Assembly: GCA_030271625.1 (NCBI GenBank)
Contig: JARXKN010000001.1
Span: 124,001 to 188,000, forward strand
Source: Patescibacteria group bacterium
Lineage (GTDB): Bacteria; Patescibacteriota; Saccharimonadia; Saccharimonadales; UBA4665
DNA length: 64,000 bases
Reading direction: 5' to 3'
Made by a program: the position numbers and the translations under genes. The notes under the pieces were generated by a model that was given only the letters and a program-made list of their open reading frames with translations, was not told the DNA's origin and did no database searches. Numbering within the stretch: position 1 is the stretch's first letter; the number at the start of each line of letters is the position of its first letter. Below are positions 25,347-36,589 of this stretch, one piece after another.

Positions 25347-26441
25347 CTATGATTTCAAAACAGAATTGTAGACGGCGAGGGTTTGTTCGGCCATGCGGCG
25401 CCAAGAGTATGCTTGGGCTTTGAGGTGCCCGGCTTCTACTAGACGATTTCGCAAATTTGTATCTGTTAAAACTTCGTTGATGGCGTCGGCCATAGCTTGG
25501 GTGTTGGTTGGGTCGAAATAGTGGGCGGCGTCACCGTAGACTTCTGGTAAGCAGGTAGCGTCACTACTAACGACTGGGGCGCCGTGTTGCATGGCTTCTA
25601 ATCCTGGCAGGCCGAAACCTTCGCTTAAGGAAGGGAAGACGTAAGCGGCGCAGTTCTCGTATAGCCAGCGTAATTGGCCGTCGGTAACAAAGTCGGTGAA
25701 GACGACGTTTTTAATTTGTTTCGTTTTAACCAGTTCGGCAATGCGCAGGTAATTAACATCGGTCCGGCCGGCCAGCACTAAATGGAGGGCAGGGCGCTGG
25801 GCTTGCAGCAGGGCAAAGGCAGCTAATAAACGCTCTAAATTCTTGTGGGGAGTCGGTCTACCTACATACATAATAAATTCAGTATTTTGCAAATTTTGGA
25901 GGGGGGAGGACAGGGAATCAATAGGATCGGCGGCTTCCAACGTGACGGTGATTCTACCGGGATCAACGCCGGTAAACGCGATTAGGTCATCTTTAACAAA
26001 TTGGGACGGTGTAATTATGGCGGCCGACTTGCTAGCGGCGCGCTTGATTACCTGGCGGTATATCAACTGTTTACATTTGAAAACAAGCGCGTTTTTGGCC
26101 GGATTAGTGAAGCGGATGGTGGTCAGGTCGTGGATAGTAGTGACGACCGGGCCTTTGTACATGACGGGCTGTTGGACCATGCCAAAATGAACGAGGTCGG
26201 GCTGCAAGTCCTCCAGCTGCTTCTTAAAGGCTAGCTGTTCTGCAAAGCTAAACTCTTCGTGCGGACACGCAACAGCCATAAAATGTTCGTTTTTTGTTCG
26301 CCATCCCGAAATGTCTTTAGGTTTCAGCAAAACAAGGTAATTATTAGTCTGATCCAGCTCCTGCAAGTAGTTCAACAGACGCTCAATGTAGCGGCCAGTG
26401 CTGGTTCTTAGTTCCCTAGCGTCGATTACGATTTTGCTCAT
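25347..26441 (-). CDS. GT4-type glycosyltransferase (probable mannosyltransferase)
   Basis: 364 residues, GT-B fold. It transfers a sugar from a nucleotide donor to a growing glycan at the inner membrane face. The acceptor-side domain has TTIHDLTTIRF. The donor side has MYVGRPTPHKNLERLL and the GT4 E-x7-E motif in PSLSEGFGLPGLEAM. The minus-strand -10 TATGAT is exactly 6 bases before the ATG, so the mRNA is probably leaderless. It is divergent from gmd, which makes GDP-linked deoxyhexose from GDP-mannose, so its donor is plausibly a GDP-sugar; that is inference. Confidence 0.88.
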   Translation of the reverse strand: MSKIVIDARELRTSTGRYIERLLNYLQELDQTNNYLVLLKPKDISGWRTKNEHFMAVACPHEEFSFAEQLAFKKQLEDLQPDLVHFGMVQQPVMYKGPVVTTIHDLTTIRFTNPAKNALVFKCKQLIYRQVIKRAASKSAAIITPSQFVKDDLIAFTGVDPGRITVTLEAADPIDSLSSPLQNLQNTEFIMYVGRPTPHKNLERLLAAFALLQAQRPALHLVLAGRTDVNYLRIAELVKTKQIKNVVFTDFVTDGQLRWLYENCAAYVFPSLSEGFGLPGLEAMQHGAPVVSSDATCLPEVYGDAAHYFDPTNTQAMADAINEVLTDTNLRNRLVEAGHLKAQAYSWRRMAEQTLAVYNSVLKS

Positions 26442-26443
26442 AG

Positions 26444-28479
<2,036 letters not shown>

Positions 28480-28519
28480 AAATCTAGCGTACAGGAGCTG
28501 TCTAACTTCACCAAGGCAT

Positions 28520-28548
28520 TTGCCACCACAGTTGTTTACCGATAAAAT
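28520..28548 (+). promoter_or_regulatory. Promoter of the exporter/glycosyltransferase operon
   Basis: TTGCCA at 28520-28525, 17-base spacer, TAAAAT at 28543-28548. The predicted start is 28555, two bases before the GTG start, again giving an almost leaderless mRNA. Confidence 0.5.
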
Positions 28549-28556
28549 AAGGGTAA

Positions 28557-29363
28557 GTGCAAAAACTACTACAACGCTATCGTTACTCAGTTATCCTCTT
28601 AAAGCAATTAGTTAAGACTGACTTCAAGCTGCGCTATCAAGGCTCGGCCTTGGGATATATGTGGTCACTGCTCCGACCGCTACTTCTATTCCTGATACTT
28701 TACTTAGTGTTTACGGTTTTTCTACCTGTTGGAAAAGGGGTCCCTCATTACCCCCAATACCTGCTATTAGGGATTGTGCTTTGGAATTATTTTGCTGAGG
28801 TAACTACGGGTAGTGTTGCAGCCATCGTAGGTAAGGGCGACTTGCTACGAAAAATAAACTTTCCAAAATACGTCATCATTTTAGCGAGCTCATTTTCAGC
28901 GCTCATTAATCTATTCTTAAACAGTATTGTTATAGCAATTTTTATTTATTTTGGACATGTAGGAATAAGCTGGAACGCTTTACTATTAATTCCATTAATT
29001 GTAGAACTTTTTATTCTAGCTATCTCTATAGCATTTTTGCTAAGCGCACTCTTTGTTCGCTTTAGGGATGTTTCCTACATTTGGGAAGTGGTCATGCAGG
29101 CCGCTTTTTACGCTACCCCTATCCTATATGCACTTCAGCGTGTTCCGCATGAATATGCAAAGTTTTTGATTCTGAATCCTATGGCTCAAATTATTCAAGA
29201 CGCACGCCATGCCTTAATTGGCCCCTATGCGCTAACCATTAGTGATATTTACGGAGGGGATAGGCTAATTTGGCTTATACCACTTGGTATCACAGCAGTA
29301 CTTGCAATATCTGGGGGTTCATACTTCAGGGCTCGTTCTAAATATTTTGCAGAGGAAGTGTAA
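28557..29363 (+). CDS. ABC-2 type polysaccharide exporter permease (Wzm-like)
   Basis: 268 residues with six hydrophobic helices and the ABC-2 N-terminal signature TDFKLRYQGSALGYMWSLL (first helix just after). It forms the membrane pore that moves a lipid-linked glycan out of the cell. The GTG start is the only one that keeps the conserved amphipathic N-terminus. It is four bases from the ATPase gene, and the pair begins a long co-directional glycan operon. Base composition turns clearly A/T-rich from here. Confidence 0.9.
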   Translation: MQKLLQRYRYSVILLKQLVKTDFKLRYQGSALGYMWSLLRPLLLFLILYLVFTVFLPVGKGVPHYPQYLLLGIVLWNYFAEVTTGSVAAIVGKGDLLRKINFPKYVIILASSFSALINLFLNSIVIAIFIYFGHVGISWNALLLIPLIVELFILAISIAFLLSALFVRFRDVSYIWEVVMQAAFYATPILYALQRVPHEYAKFLILNPMAQIIQDARHALIGPYALTISDIYGGDRLIWLIPLGITAVLAISGGSYFRARSKYFAEEV

Positions 29364-29366
29364 TAC

Positions 29367-30590
29367 ATGAGTGACGAAGTAGCTGTTGAAGTCAACCAAG
29401 TATATAAAAATTTTGTGTTGCCTCATGAGCGGGTTAATTCAATAAAGAGTCTTGTAACGAGTGCAGCAAAAAAACGCGCAGGCGGATCAAGTGAGGTACA
29501 GCACGCACTAAAAGATATTTCTTTTAGTATCAACAAAGGTGAATTCTTCGGCATCGTCGGCCGTAACGGAAGTGGTAAAAGCACGATGCTTAAAATACTT
29601 GCCGGAATTTATCAACCTACATCAGGAACCGTCAGGACAGCAGGCAAGCTAGTGCCTTTTATCGAGCTAGGGGTAGGGTTTAACCCCGAGTTAACGGGAC
29701 GTGAAAACGTGTTCTTAAATGGCGCTATGCTTGGCTTTTCCCAAAAGGAAGTTGAAGCTATGTACGAAGATATCGTTTCGTTCGCCGAACTAGAACGCTT
29801 CATGGATCAAAAACTAAAAAACTATTCTTCAGGAATGCAGGTTCGGTTAGCATTTTCTATGGCAACTCGTTCTGAAGCGGACGTACTTCTTGTCGACGAA
29901 GTTCTAGCAGTTGGCGATGCTGATTTCCAAAGAAAATGCTTCGACTATTTCCGCGAGCTTAAAAAGAATAAAAAAACGGTAATTTTCGTAAGTCATGACA
30001 TGAATGCAATCCGTGAATACTGTGATCGAGCGGTTCTGATCGAAAAGAGTGAGCTTGTTATTAGCGGCAGTGCAAATGATGTTGCGAAAGAATATAGCAA
30101 AATGTTCATTGAGACGGCAGCTGACACTGGTTCTGAGCCTACTGCAAAAACAAAAAGGTGGGGAGTTGGAAAAATTAGATATTCAAAAGTCAAAGTTCAG
30201 CCAACGGTCATCTCTGAACAGCCTACACTCATGATTACAACCAAAGCAATAGCTGAACAGGACGTGGAAGATATAGTATTCGGTATTCTTATCAAGAATG
30301 CATCGGACCAAAATATTACTGGGACCAACACGCAGCTTCAAGGTAAGAAGATCCCATTAGTTAAAAAGGGTGACGAAATTGCTGTCGACTGGGAGATTCC
30401 TAATATTTTTAGTGACGGTAAATACATCGTCGAGCCAGCTATAGTTTTTGCGGATGGAGAAGTCTGTGATTGGTGGGAGGAGGCAACAACTTTCACTTCT
30501 GCAAAAAGCCACACCACTCCTTACCTTGTTGATCCGTCATTTAAAATCTCGATCAATTACCCCGACAAGCGCACATCAAAGGGCTTATAG
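29367..30590 (+). CDS. ABC polysaccharide exporter ATPase with C-terminal glycan-binding domain (Wzt-like)
   Basis: 407 residues. The ATPase domain (1-245) has Walker A GRNGSGKST near 69, signature YSSGMQVRLAFS near 152, and Walker B VLLVDEVLAVGD near 172. The C-terminal domain (about 265-400) is the beta-sandwich found in Wzt proteins that recognise the chain end of the polymer before export (GKYIVEPAIVFADGEV). This implies a chain-terminating group, consistent with methyltransferases in the operon. The stop and the next GTG share one base. Confidence 0.92.
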   Translation: MSDEVAVEVNQVYKNFVLPHERVNSIKSLVTSAAKKRAGGSSEVQHALKDISFSINKGEFFGIVGRNGSGKSTMLKILAGIYQPTSGTVRTAGKLVPFIELGVGFNPELTGRENVFLNGAMLGFSQKEVEAMYEDIVSFAELERFMDQKLKNYSSGMQVRLAFSMATRSEADVLLVDEVLAVGDADFQRKCFDYFRELKKNKKTVIFVSHDMNAIREYCDRAVLIEKSELVISGSANDVAKEYSKMFIETAADTGSEPTAKTKRWGVGKIRYSKVKVQPTVISEQPTLMITTKAIAEQDVEDIVFGILIKNASDQNITGTNTQLQGKKIPLVKKGDEIAVDWEIPNIFSDGKYIVEPAIVFADGEVCDWWEEATTFTSAKSHTTPYLVDPSFKISINYPDKRTSKGL

Positions 30591-31747
30591 TGCCCAAAAC
30601 TAAGCTATTTATTGAAGCATCTGCTATATGTGAAACCAGAATAAGTGGTGTTGGCCAAGTAACCTTATCAACAATAATTGAGTTAGCGAAGAATGATGCA
30701 TTTTTGCAGAGATTTAAGATAGTATTACTTATCCCTTCTGGAACTAGAGGGTCATTACAGCAGCATAGTTTGCCCATGCACAACGTAGAAACGAAAGTTA
30801 TTCATCTGGAAAAACATATTTTCCATCGACTGTTGGTTTATCGGCTACTACCTCCAATGGATCTACTTTTTGGCAAAGGCATTTACCTATTTCCCAATTT
30901 TAAGAATTGGCCTGTCTATCATTCAAATTCTCTAACGTACATTCACGATGTTGCCTTTAGACTGTATCCCGAAACAGTTCAGCGTAAAAATCTGAAAATG
31001 TTAAAACACAATGTTCCGCTTTGGGTTAAGCGCACTACCCGGATAATCACTGTGAGTAGTAGCTCAAAACAGGAGATAATTCATGAATTAGGGGTTGATA
31101 CAGATAAGGTTAACGTCGTACCCAATGGGGTCGATACTACCTACTTTAGGCCTATGCCCAAAATCGAGACTGACGATATTAAGCAGCAATATGGCATTCA
31201 AGGAAACTACTTACTATATGTAGGAAACATAGAACCTCGAAAAAACATCAGTCGTCTCTTGGATGCATACGCTGGCCTTCCCGAGAATTTGCGTGATGAA
31301 TATAGTCTAGTGTTGGTTGGCGGTGGCGGATGGGGAAAAGATGATATCGAAAGTAAGATAGTCACACTACAGGGTGACGGGTTTAATATTATACGCCCTG
31401 ATGTCTACGTGCCTGATGCACATCTCCCATATTTATACAGCGGAGCAAGCTTGTTAACTCATGTAGCATTACACGAAGGCTTCGGCCTGTCTGTTTTACA
31501 GGCCATGGCCTGCAAAACACCTGTTCTAGCTAGTGATATTGCCGTACTTCATGAAGTTGCTGACCTTGCTGCAACTTACGTTAATCCGTTAAAGATTAGT
31601 GATATTACTGATAAAATGAGCACAGTACTCCAGGATAAGAAGCTTCAACAGAGACTTATCACGCTGGGAACTAAAAGGGTTGCTGAATATTCTTGGAAAG
31701 AGTCTAGTAAAAAATTAGTTAAAATTATTGAGAGACTGGATAGATAA
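30590..31747 (+). CDS. GT4-type glycosyltransferase
   Basis: 385 residues, GT-B fold. The donor-binding half has LLYVGNIEPRKNISRLLDAY and the E-x7-E motif HEGFGLSVLQAM. The acceptor half has YIHDVAFRLYPE. It starts at a GTG whose G is the last base of the upstream stop (TAGTG), giving tight coupling. It probably adds one residue of the surface glycan on the cytoplasmic side. Donor and linkage cannot be read. Confidence 0.88.
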   Translation: MPKTKLFIEASAICETRISGVGQVTLSTIIELAKNDAFLQRFKIVLLIPSGTRGSLQQHSLPMHNVETKVIHLEKHIFHRLLVYRLLPPMDLLFGKGIYLFPNFKNWPVYHSNSLTYIHDVAFRLYPETVQRKNLKMLKHNVPLWVKRTTRIITVSSSSKQEIIHELGVDTDKVNVVPNGVDTTYFRPMPKIETDDIKQQYGIQGNYLLYVGNIEPRKNISRLLDAYAGLPENLRDEYSLVLVGGGGWGKDDIESKIVTLQGDGFNIIRPDVYVPDAHLPYLYSGASLLTHVALHEGFGLSVLQAMACKTPVLASDIAVLHEVADLAATYVNPLKISDITDKMSTVLQDKKLQQRLITLGTKRVAEYSWKESSKKLVKIIERLDR

Positions 31748-31749
31748 CC

Positions 31750-32904
31750 ATGGCTGAGCTTAGAAGTTATGCACAAAATCGCGAAGACATCTATATAAAT
31801 TGGCTGCTCGGCGGTAAATCAAAAGGATTCTATGTAGATGTAGGGGCAAATGACCCAGTCCATGAATCAGTCACCAAATTCTTTTATGATAAAGGCTGGC
31901 GGGGCATTAACATTGAACCTATCGAACACCATTATTCGTCTCTCAAAACTGAGCGTACAAAAGATATCAACGTTCAATTAGGGGTATCAAATAAACCTGG
32001 TGAACTAGTCTTTAGAGAGTTTGTAGGGGCAGACGGTTTATCTACTCTTGATCCTGGTATGCAATCTGATCAAAAGGCAGCCCACCGCAAAAGCAAAGAC
32101 TATGAGATTAAGGTTGAACCACTAAGTTTAATTTTAGAAAAAAATCTACCCAAGAACCAAAAAATCGATTTCTTAAAGATTGACGTCGAGGGCTACGAGT
32201 ATGAAGTTATATCTTCAAATAACTGGAAAAAGTTTAGGCCTATGCTCGTTGTAGTTGAAGCCAATCATGTTAAGCACGATTGGCGCCCTCTTTTAACTAA
32301 AGCCGGCTACAAACAAGTATTCTTTGACGGGCTAAACGAGTACTATGGCCTCGAAGAAATTTACAAAAAAGATCACCGTGCCACATACCCTGAATTTATT
32401 ATTGGTCAGACTATTATAGATACCAAAGAGCAAGCTTACGCAGACTGGCGAGAAAGATTAGGTATAGAGCAAACTTCTAATCTATTGAAAGAACAAATAG
32501 AGAAAGAAAGAAAGGCTTATGAGGCACAGCTAGCAGCTGTAGAGCAGCGAGCCCTACATCTAGAGCAATTACCTTTACGTCAAGTAGCGATTAAAAGGAC
32601 AAAACACTTGCATGTGAGAGTGCGCCAAAAGTTACTGTGGCTGCAGCAAGAGCGACCAATGGCTCAAAAACTAGCATTGCCTGAGCCTGCACCAGAAAGT
32701 GAACCCAAACTGTTAGTATCAACCAGCGCTTTGATTATGATTAAACGGGCCGATATTAACCAGTTTTTACTTGATATAGAGGGTCACAAAGATAAAAAAT
32801 ATCTTGTACGGCAGCGCTTTTTTGGGGAAACACTTAGGGCTTATGATGGAGGGATAAAACTTCTGAAAGTGGCAGGCCGAACAGCCAGAAAGGTGAAACG
32901 ATGA
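31750..32904 (+). CDS. FkbM-family methyltransferase with coiled tail
   Basis: 384 residues. The first about 215 are an FkbM SAM-dependent O-methyltransferase. Its landmarks are FYVDVGANDPVHESVTKFF (motif I; quoted as YVDVGANDPVHES), GINIEPIEHHY, and IDFLKIDVEGYEYEV. The remaining 170 residues are Glu/Gln/Lys-rich and probably coiled, with a C-terminal basic patch. FkbM enzymes methylate sugars of glycans and glycolipids, which can end chain growth, so this may create the group read by the Wzt-like domain. That link is inference. It overlaps the next gene by four bases (ATGA). Confidence 0.85.
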   Translation: MAELRSYAQNREDIYINWLLGGKSKGFYVDVGANDPVHESVTKFFYDKGWRGINIEPIEHHYSSLKTERTKDINVQLGVSNKPGELVFREFVGADGLSTLDPGMQSDQKAAHRKSKDYEIKVEPLSLILEKNLPKNQKIDFLKIDVEGYEYEVISSNNWKKFRPMLVVVEANHVKHDWRPLLTKAGYKQVFFDGLNEYYGLEEIYKKDHRATYPEFIIGQTIIDTKEQAYADWRERLGIEQTSNLLKEQIEKERKAYEAQLAAVEQRALHLEQLPLRQVAIKRTKHLHVRVRQKLLWLQQERPMAQKLALPEPAPESEPKLLVSTSALIMIKRADINQFLLDIEGHKDKKYLVRQRFFGETLRAYDGGIKLLKVAGRTARKVKR

Positions 32905-35279
32905 AAAAGCAGTTATATGTTGATGCACAGGTATTCCAAAGTGAAGCCTGGGATCGCGGCGCTGCTAAACTGGCCTTTTCTTTTATTGAAAGTTTAGTAG
33001 CAAAGCCAACTTTTCTGAAGCAGTGGGAAGTAACGTTTGTGTTTAACAATAAACTTCCTAATTTGGACCTACGGCAAGACCAGGTGGCTAAAATCTTAGG
33101 TACGGCTATTCAGTTTGTATCATGCCCGCTTGTAACGCCTGCACCAGGGGGTACGTACGCAAAAGCAGCTGCTGAAAACCGCTCTATATTAGATAAAAAT
33201 TTAGCGTGTACAGGAGCGATTTATTTTATGCCTTGGCTGTTCGAACACAGTATTTATCCTGTTTTCCCCACAAACTCAAAGAAAGTACTGCTTTTTCATG
33301 ACCTCATTCCCTATCTTTTCGCCGACGCATATTTGCGCACCGAAGAGCAGCAAAACATTTACTTTGAGCGCTTCAGTGAACTATTTATATGCGATGAAAT
33401 AGTTACTAATTCGGAAACTACGCGAGATGACTTGATTAAGTATCTGGGTGTGAATCCAGAGCGGGTAACCACTGTTTTTGGCTCGGGAGTTGATCGTAGT
33501 GCGGTAGATCCTAAAATGCCACCTAAACTGAATGAAGATAGGCACATTATACTTTTGCCATCAGGTGACGATTTCCGTAAGAATAATCAGAGATGTATTG
33601 AAGCCTTTTCGGCGTTTAACGCTCAGAATAATCATAAATATATTTTGGCTGTAACGTCATTTTTTAGCGAAGGTACAAAAGAACAGCTTTCAAAACTGTC
33701 TCAAGATGTAGTATTTCTCGGTTCAATTAGTGACGCAGAGTTAAGGTGGCTGTATCAAGAGGCAGAAATTATATTGTTCGGTCCACTATACGAAGGACTG
33801 GGGATGCCCCTGCTTGAGGCAATTACCGAAAAATCAAAACGTATAGCTTGCTCTAATATTCATGTCTTTAAAGAGATAGTTGATGAACCGTACGTGACAT
33901 ACTTTGACCCATACGACACTGCTAGCATCATTAAAGCCCTAGTAGCAGTGGCAGATCAGCGTCCAATGAAGCAGTATCCTAAATTAGCTAACTTTGATAA
34001 AGCGTCTTCAGGGGCGCGTTTGCTCGACGTTATGGACAAAATGACAGTTGAGAAACTTAAAAATAGAGATATTATCAAAACGCCTCGTATCGCTATTGTA
34101 GGACCTGATCCCCGAGGCTATTCGTCTATAGGAAAATTTATCCAAACGCTTTACCCTGAGTTAGCCAACCAATTTCAATGCGATTTCTATTTTGAATTAA
34201 GTGCGTTAACGAAAGGTACTCCAAAGCCAAGCTACCTACCGTACTGCGCTAATTGGTATCCAGTTGAAGCTCTCAATGCCGAAGCATACGCCTCTTATGA
34301 TGCGGTGTGGTACCACCTTGGTAATAGTGATTATCACATTGAAACTATCAAACGAGCCCTATTATACCCTGGGTATTTAGTCTTGCACGACACGAGGCTT
34401 AGAGGGCTTTTTGATCAGCTAGTGCAGCGAGGCCATATTAGCGTCGACCGTTATAATACTGAGACTCGGTTTGCTATGTTAAGAGAAGCAGAGTTCATAA
34501 CGAGTCTGGTTAACAGCGCGAAAGGCGTGCTTGTACATTCCAGTGACGCTAAGCAGAAAGTAATATACAGTTCGATTAATAATACCAACAAAAATGTAAC
34601 TAAACTTCACTTGCCGATTACGCAAGGAGGGCAAGTATTTAAGCCCGCAGAACTAACTATTGGCTTTGGAGGGTTTGCTACCCCTCGAGCCGACGACGAG
34701 AGCTACAAAATGCTAGAAAAGATGGTCGGCAATCCCCGCTTTAAGAGTTGCCGTTTTGAGCTATTTGGCTTTAATTACGACTATGATCAACTGTCAGCGG
34801 CTATGCAAAAAGTGTTTGACGATCCCCGTGTAAGGATCACTACTAATTTAACTGACTTACAATTTCAAACTAAGTTATCCCAGCTACACCTTCTAATAAA
34901 TTTTCGACCAAATTATTTTGGCGAAACTTCACTCCTTACGCTTGAGGCTATGCGCTACGGTGTATGTGTCGTCTTAAGAGATGTCGGATGGTTCCATGAA
35001 ATACCTACTAGCGCCGCTTGTAAAGTGACACAACAGCCAGAAGTTTTTGATGCCGTTGCTGCTTTTGTCTCAGATCGAGAATCTCTAGACCAAATCAAGA
35101 AAGCCGCAATAGAGTATACTGCCGGATTAACAGTCAGCGCGTACGTACAGGCTATGCGAGATATGATGAACGCAGAAAGTCGACTTACAGCAATGCCGGT
35201 CGACTATGTAGAAGAGTGGGCTAATGGGGTATCGGGACAAATCCAGGTAGCCCAGGTTGTCAGAGGAGATATTAAATGA
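32901..35279 (+). CDS. Two-headed glycosyltransferase (two GT-B halves)
   Basis: 792 residues. The N-terminal unit (1-380) is GT4-like, with LFHDLIPYLFAD, FRKNNQRCIEAFSAF and the E-x7-E motif in GPLYEGLGMPLLEAI. The C-terminal unit (about 395-770) begins RIAIVGPDPRGYSSIGKF. It has a GT-B-like layout with NYFGETSLLTLEAMRYG, where the E-x7-E motif is preserved as GETSLLTLEAM. Two transferases in one chain often add alternating residues of a repeat unit. Overlaps of four bases on both sides tie it to the operon. Confidence 0.82.
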   Translation: MKKQLYVDAQVFQSEAWDRGAAKLAFSFIESLVAKPTFLKQWEVTFVFNNKLPNLDLRQDQVAKILGTAIQFVSCPLVTPAPGGTYAKAAAENRSILDKNLACTGAIYFMPWLFEHSIYPVFPTNSKKVLLFHDLIPYLFADAYLRTEEQQNIYFERFSELFICDEIVTNSETTRDDLIKYLGVNPERVTTVFGSGVDRSAVDPKMPPKLNEDRHIILLPSGDDFRKNNQRCIEAFSAFNAQNNHKYILAVTSFFSEGTKEQLSKLSQDVVFLGSISDAELRWLYQEAEIILFGPLYEGLGMPLLEAITEKSKRIACSNIHVFKEIVDEPYVTYFDPYDTASIIKALVAVADQRPMKQYPKLANFDKASSGARLLDVMDKMTVEKLKNRDIIKTPRIAIVGPDPRGYSSIGKFIQTLYPELANQFQCDFYFELSALTKGTPKPSYLPYCANWYPVEALNAEAYASYDAVWYHLGNSDYHIETIKRALLYPGYLVLHDTRLRGLFDQLVQRGHISVDRYNTETRFAMLREAEFITSLVNSAKGVLVHSSDAKQKVIYSSINNTNKNVTKLHLPITQGGQVFKPAELTIGFGGFATPRADDESYKMLEKMVGNPRFKSCRFELFGFNYDYDQLSAAMQKVFDDPRVRITTNLTDLQFQTKLSQLHLLINFRPNYFGETSLLTLEAMRYGVCVVLRDVGWFHEIPTSAACKVTQQPEVFDAVAAFVSDRESLDQIKKAAIEYTAGLTVSAYVQAMRDMMNAESRLTAMPVDYVEEWANGVSGQIQVAQVVRGDIK

Positions 35280-36589
35280 TTGATAGCCCAAAAACGTTAT
35301 GGATAGACATTACTGACATGTTTTATTGGAAAGGAAATTTTACTGGAATTCAGAATGTGGTCGATAACTATACGCAGCGTTTTATTGAAAATAAAACTGC
35401 ACGGTTATTTATTTTTGAACCGCCACATAATACTTACCGTGAAGTGAGCACACACGAATGGAGTGAGCGCCGCGAGCAGATCCTTTCTATAGCAACAAGC
35501 AAGGTGCCTCCAGCTCAGAGACGCCCTCTTAAAGACATTCTTAGACACCATGCTGCAGTACGAGTAAAGAAAGTAATGCCAGGACAGCTAAAAGTAGTAC
35601 TGAGAGCGCAAGTTGAGGCGTACCGTAAGCAAAAGTATCAAGCGGCGGCCAGACACCATCCATTTAATAAGGGCGATACGGTTCTTGTTATAGGTGGTAA
35701 CTGGGGAGATGATTTTAGAGGCTTCGCTGAAGGACTAGTGAAGATTAAGGAGGATATCGATATCCGGCTCTTGCATGTTGTGCACGATCTTATACCCCTT
35801 AAATACCCTAATTATTACGTGCCAAACAGCACCTCATCTTTCGGACGTTATTTTAGAGCCTTATCAAAAAGCGGTGGAGTAGACGGCTATTTCGCAGATT
35901 CAAAATCTACTGCCAGTGATGTTAAAAGTCTAATAATTAAACCTGGCAGCGTTAGACCAGTTGAAGTGATACGGCTCGGAGAAGACTTTAGCCCAGTATT
36001 AGAACCAAAAAAACCCCGGCTAGATGTTGTATCAGGCAACTTTCTGCTATGTGTCGGCACTTTAGAAGCACGGAAAAATCACGGTTTAATTTACTCGGTA
36101 GCAAAATTAGCAAAGCAACACAAAAAAGCTTTTCCTAAAATAGTTATTGTAGGTAAAAAAGGCTGGATGGAAACCGAGACGTTACATAACTTGACTAAAG
36201 ACCCTGATATTTCTGACGGAATTATTGTTAGTCACGACATTACAAATGCAGAGTTAGCCTGGCTTTATCAAAACTGCAGATTTACTCTTTATCCTTCCTA
36301 TTACGAAGGTTGGGGTTTACCAATTGCTGAATCGTTGCATTACGGAAAATTATGTTTAGCTTCAAACACGTCGTCTATGCCTGAAGTCGGCGAATCATAT
36401 GCGGATTACTTTTCTCCCTTTGATGCTGGAGAATTGCTCGATAAGATTTTGTTCTACCAGAACCCTGAGAACTTACACGCCAGAGAACGTATTATTTCAA
36501 AACGACCACCGTTTACTTGGGACAATTCATTCGAACAATTTACTAATCAAGTAATTAAAATGGTTGATACAATCGGGACAAATAAATAA
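35276..36589 (+). CDS. GT4-type glycosyltransferase
   Basis: 437 residues. The donor half carries LLCVGTLEARKNHGLIYSVA and the motif YPSYYEGWGLPIAESLHYGK with E-x7-E. The N-terminal half (1-230) includes HVVHDLIPLKYPNYY, typical of mannosyl- and rhamnosyltransferases of O-antigen loci. Its start overlaps the previous stop (ATGA), and its stop is immediately followed by the next ATG. Base composition is A/T-rich like its neighbours. Confidence 0.88.
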   Translation: MIDSPKTLWIDITDMFYWKGNFTGIQNVVDNYTQRFIENKTARLFIFEPPHNTYREVSTHEWSERREQILSIATSKVPPAQRRPLKDILRHHAAVRVKKVMPGQLKVVLRAQVEAYRKQKYQAAARHHPFNKGDTVLVIGGNWGDDFRGFAEGLVKIKEDIDIRLLHVVHDLIPLKYPNYYVPNSTSSFGRYFRALSKSGGVDGYFADSKSTASDVKSLIIKPGSVRPVEVIRLGEDFSPVLEPKKPRLDVVSGNFLLCVGTLEARKNHGLIYSVAKLAKQHKKAFPKIVIVGKKGWMETETLHNLTKDPDISDGIIVSHDITNAELAWLYQNCRFTLYPSYYEGWGLPIAESLHYGKLCLASNTSSMPEVGESYADYFSPFDAGELLDKILFYQNPENLHARERIISKRPPFTWDNSFEQFTNQVIKMVDTIGTNK

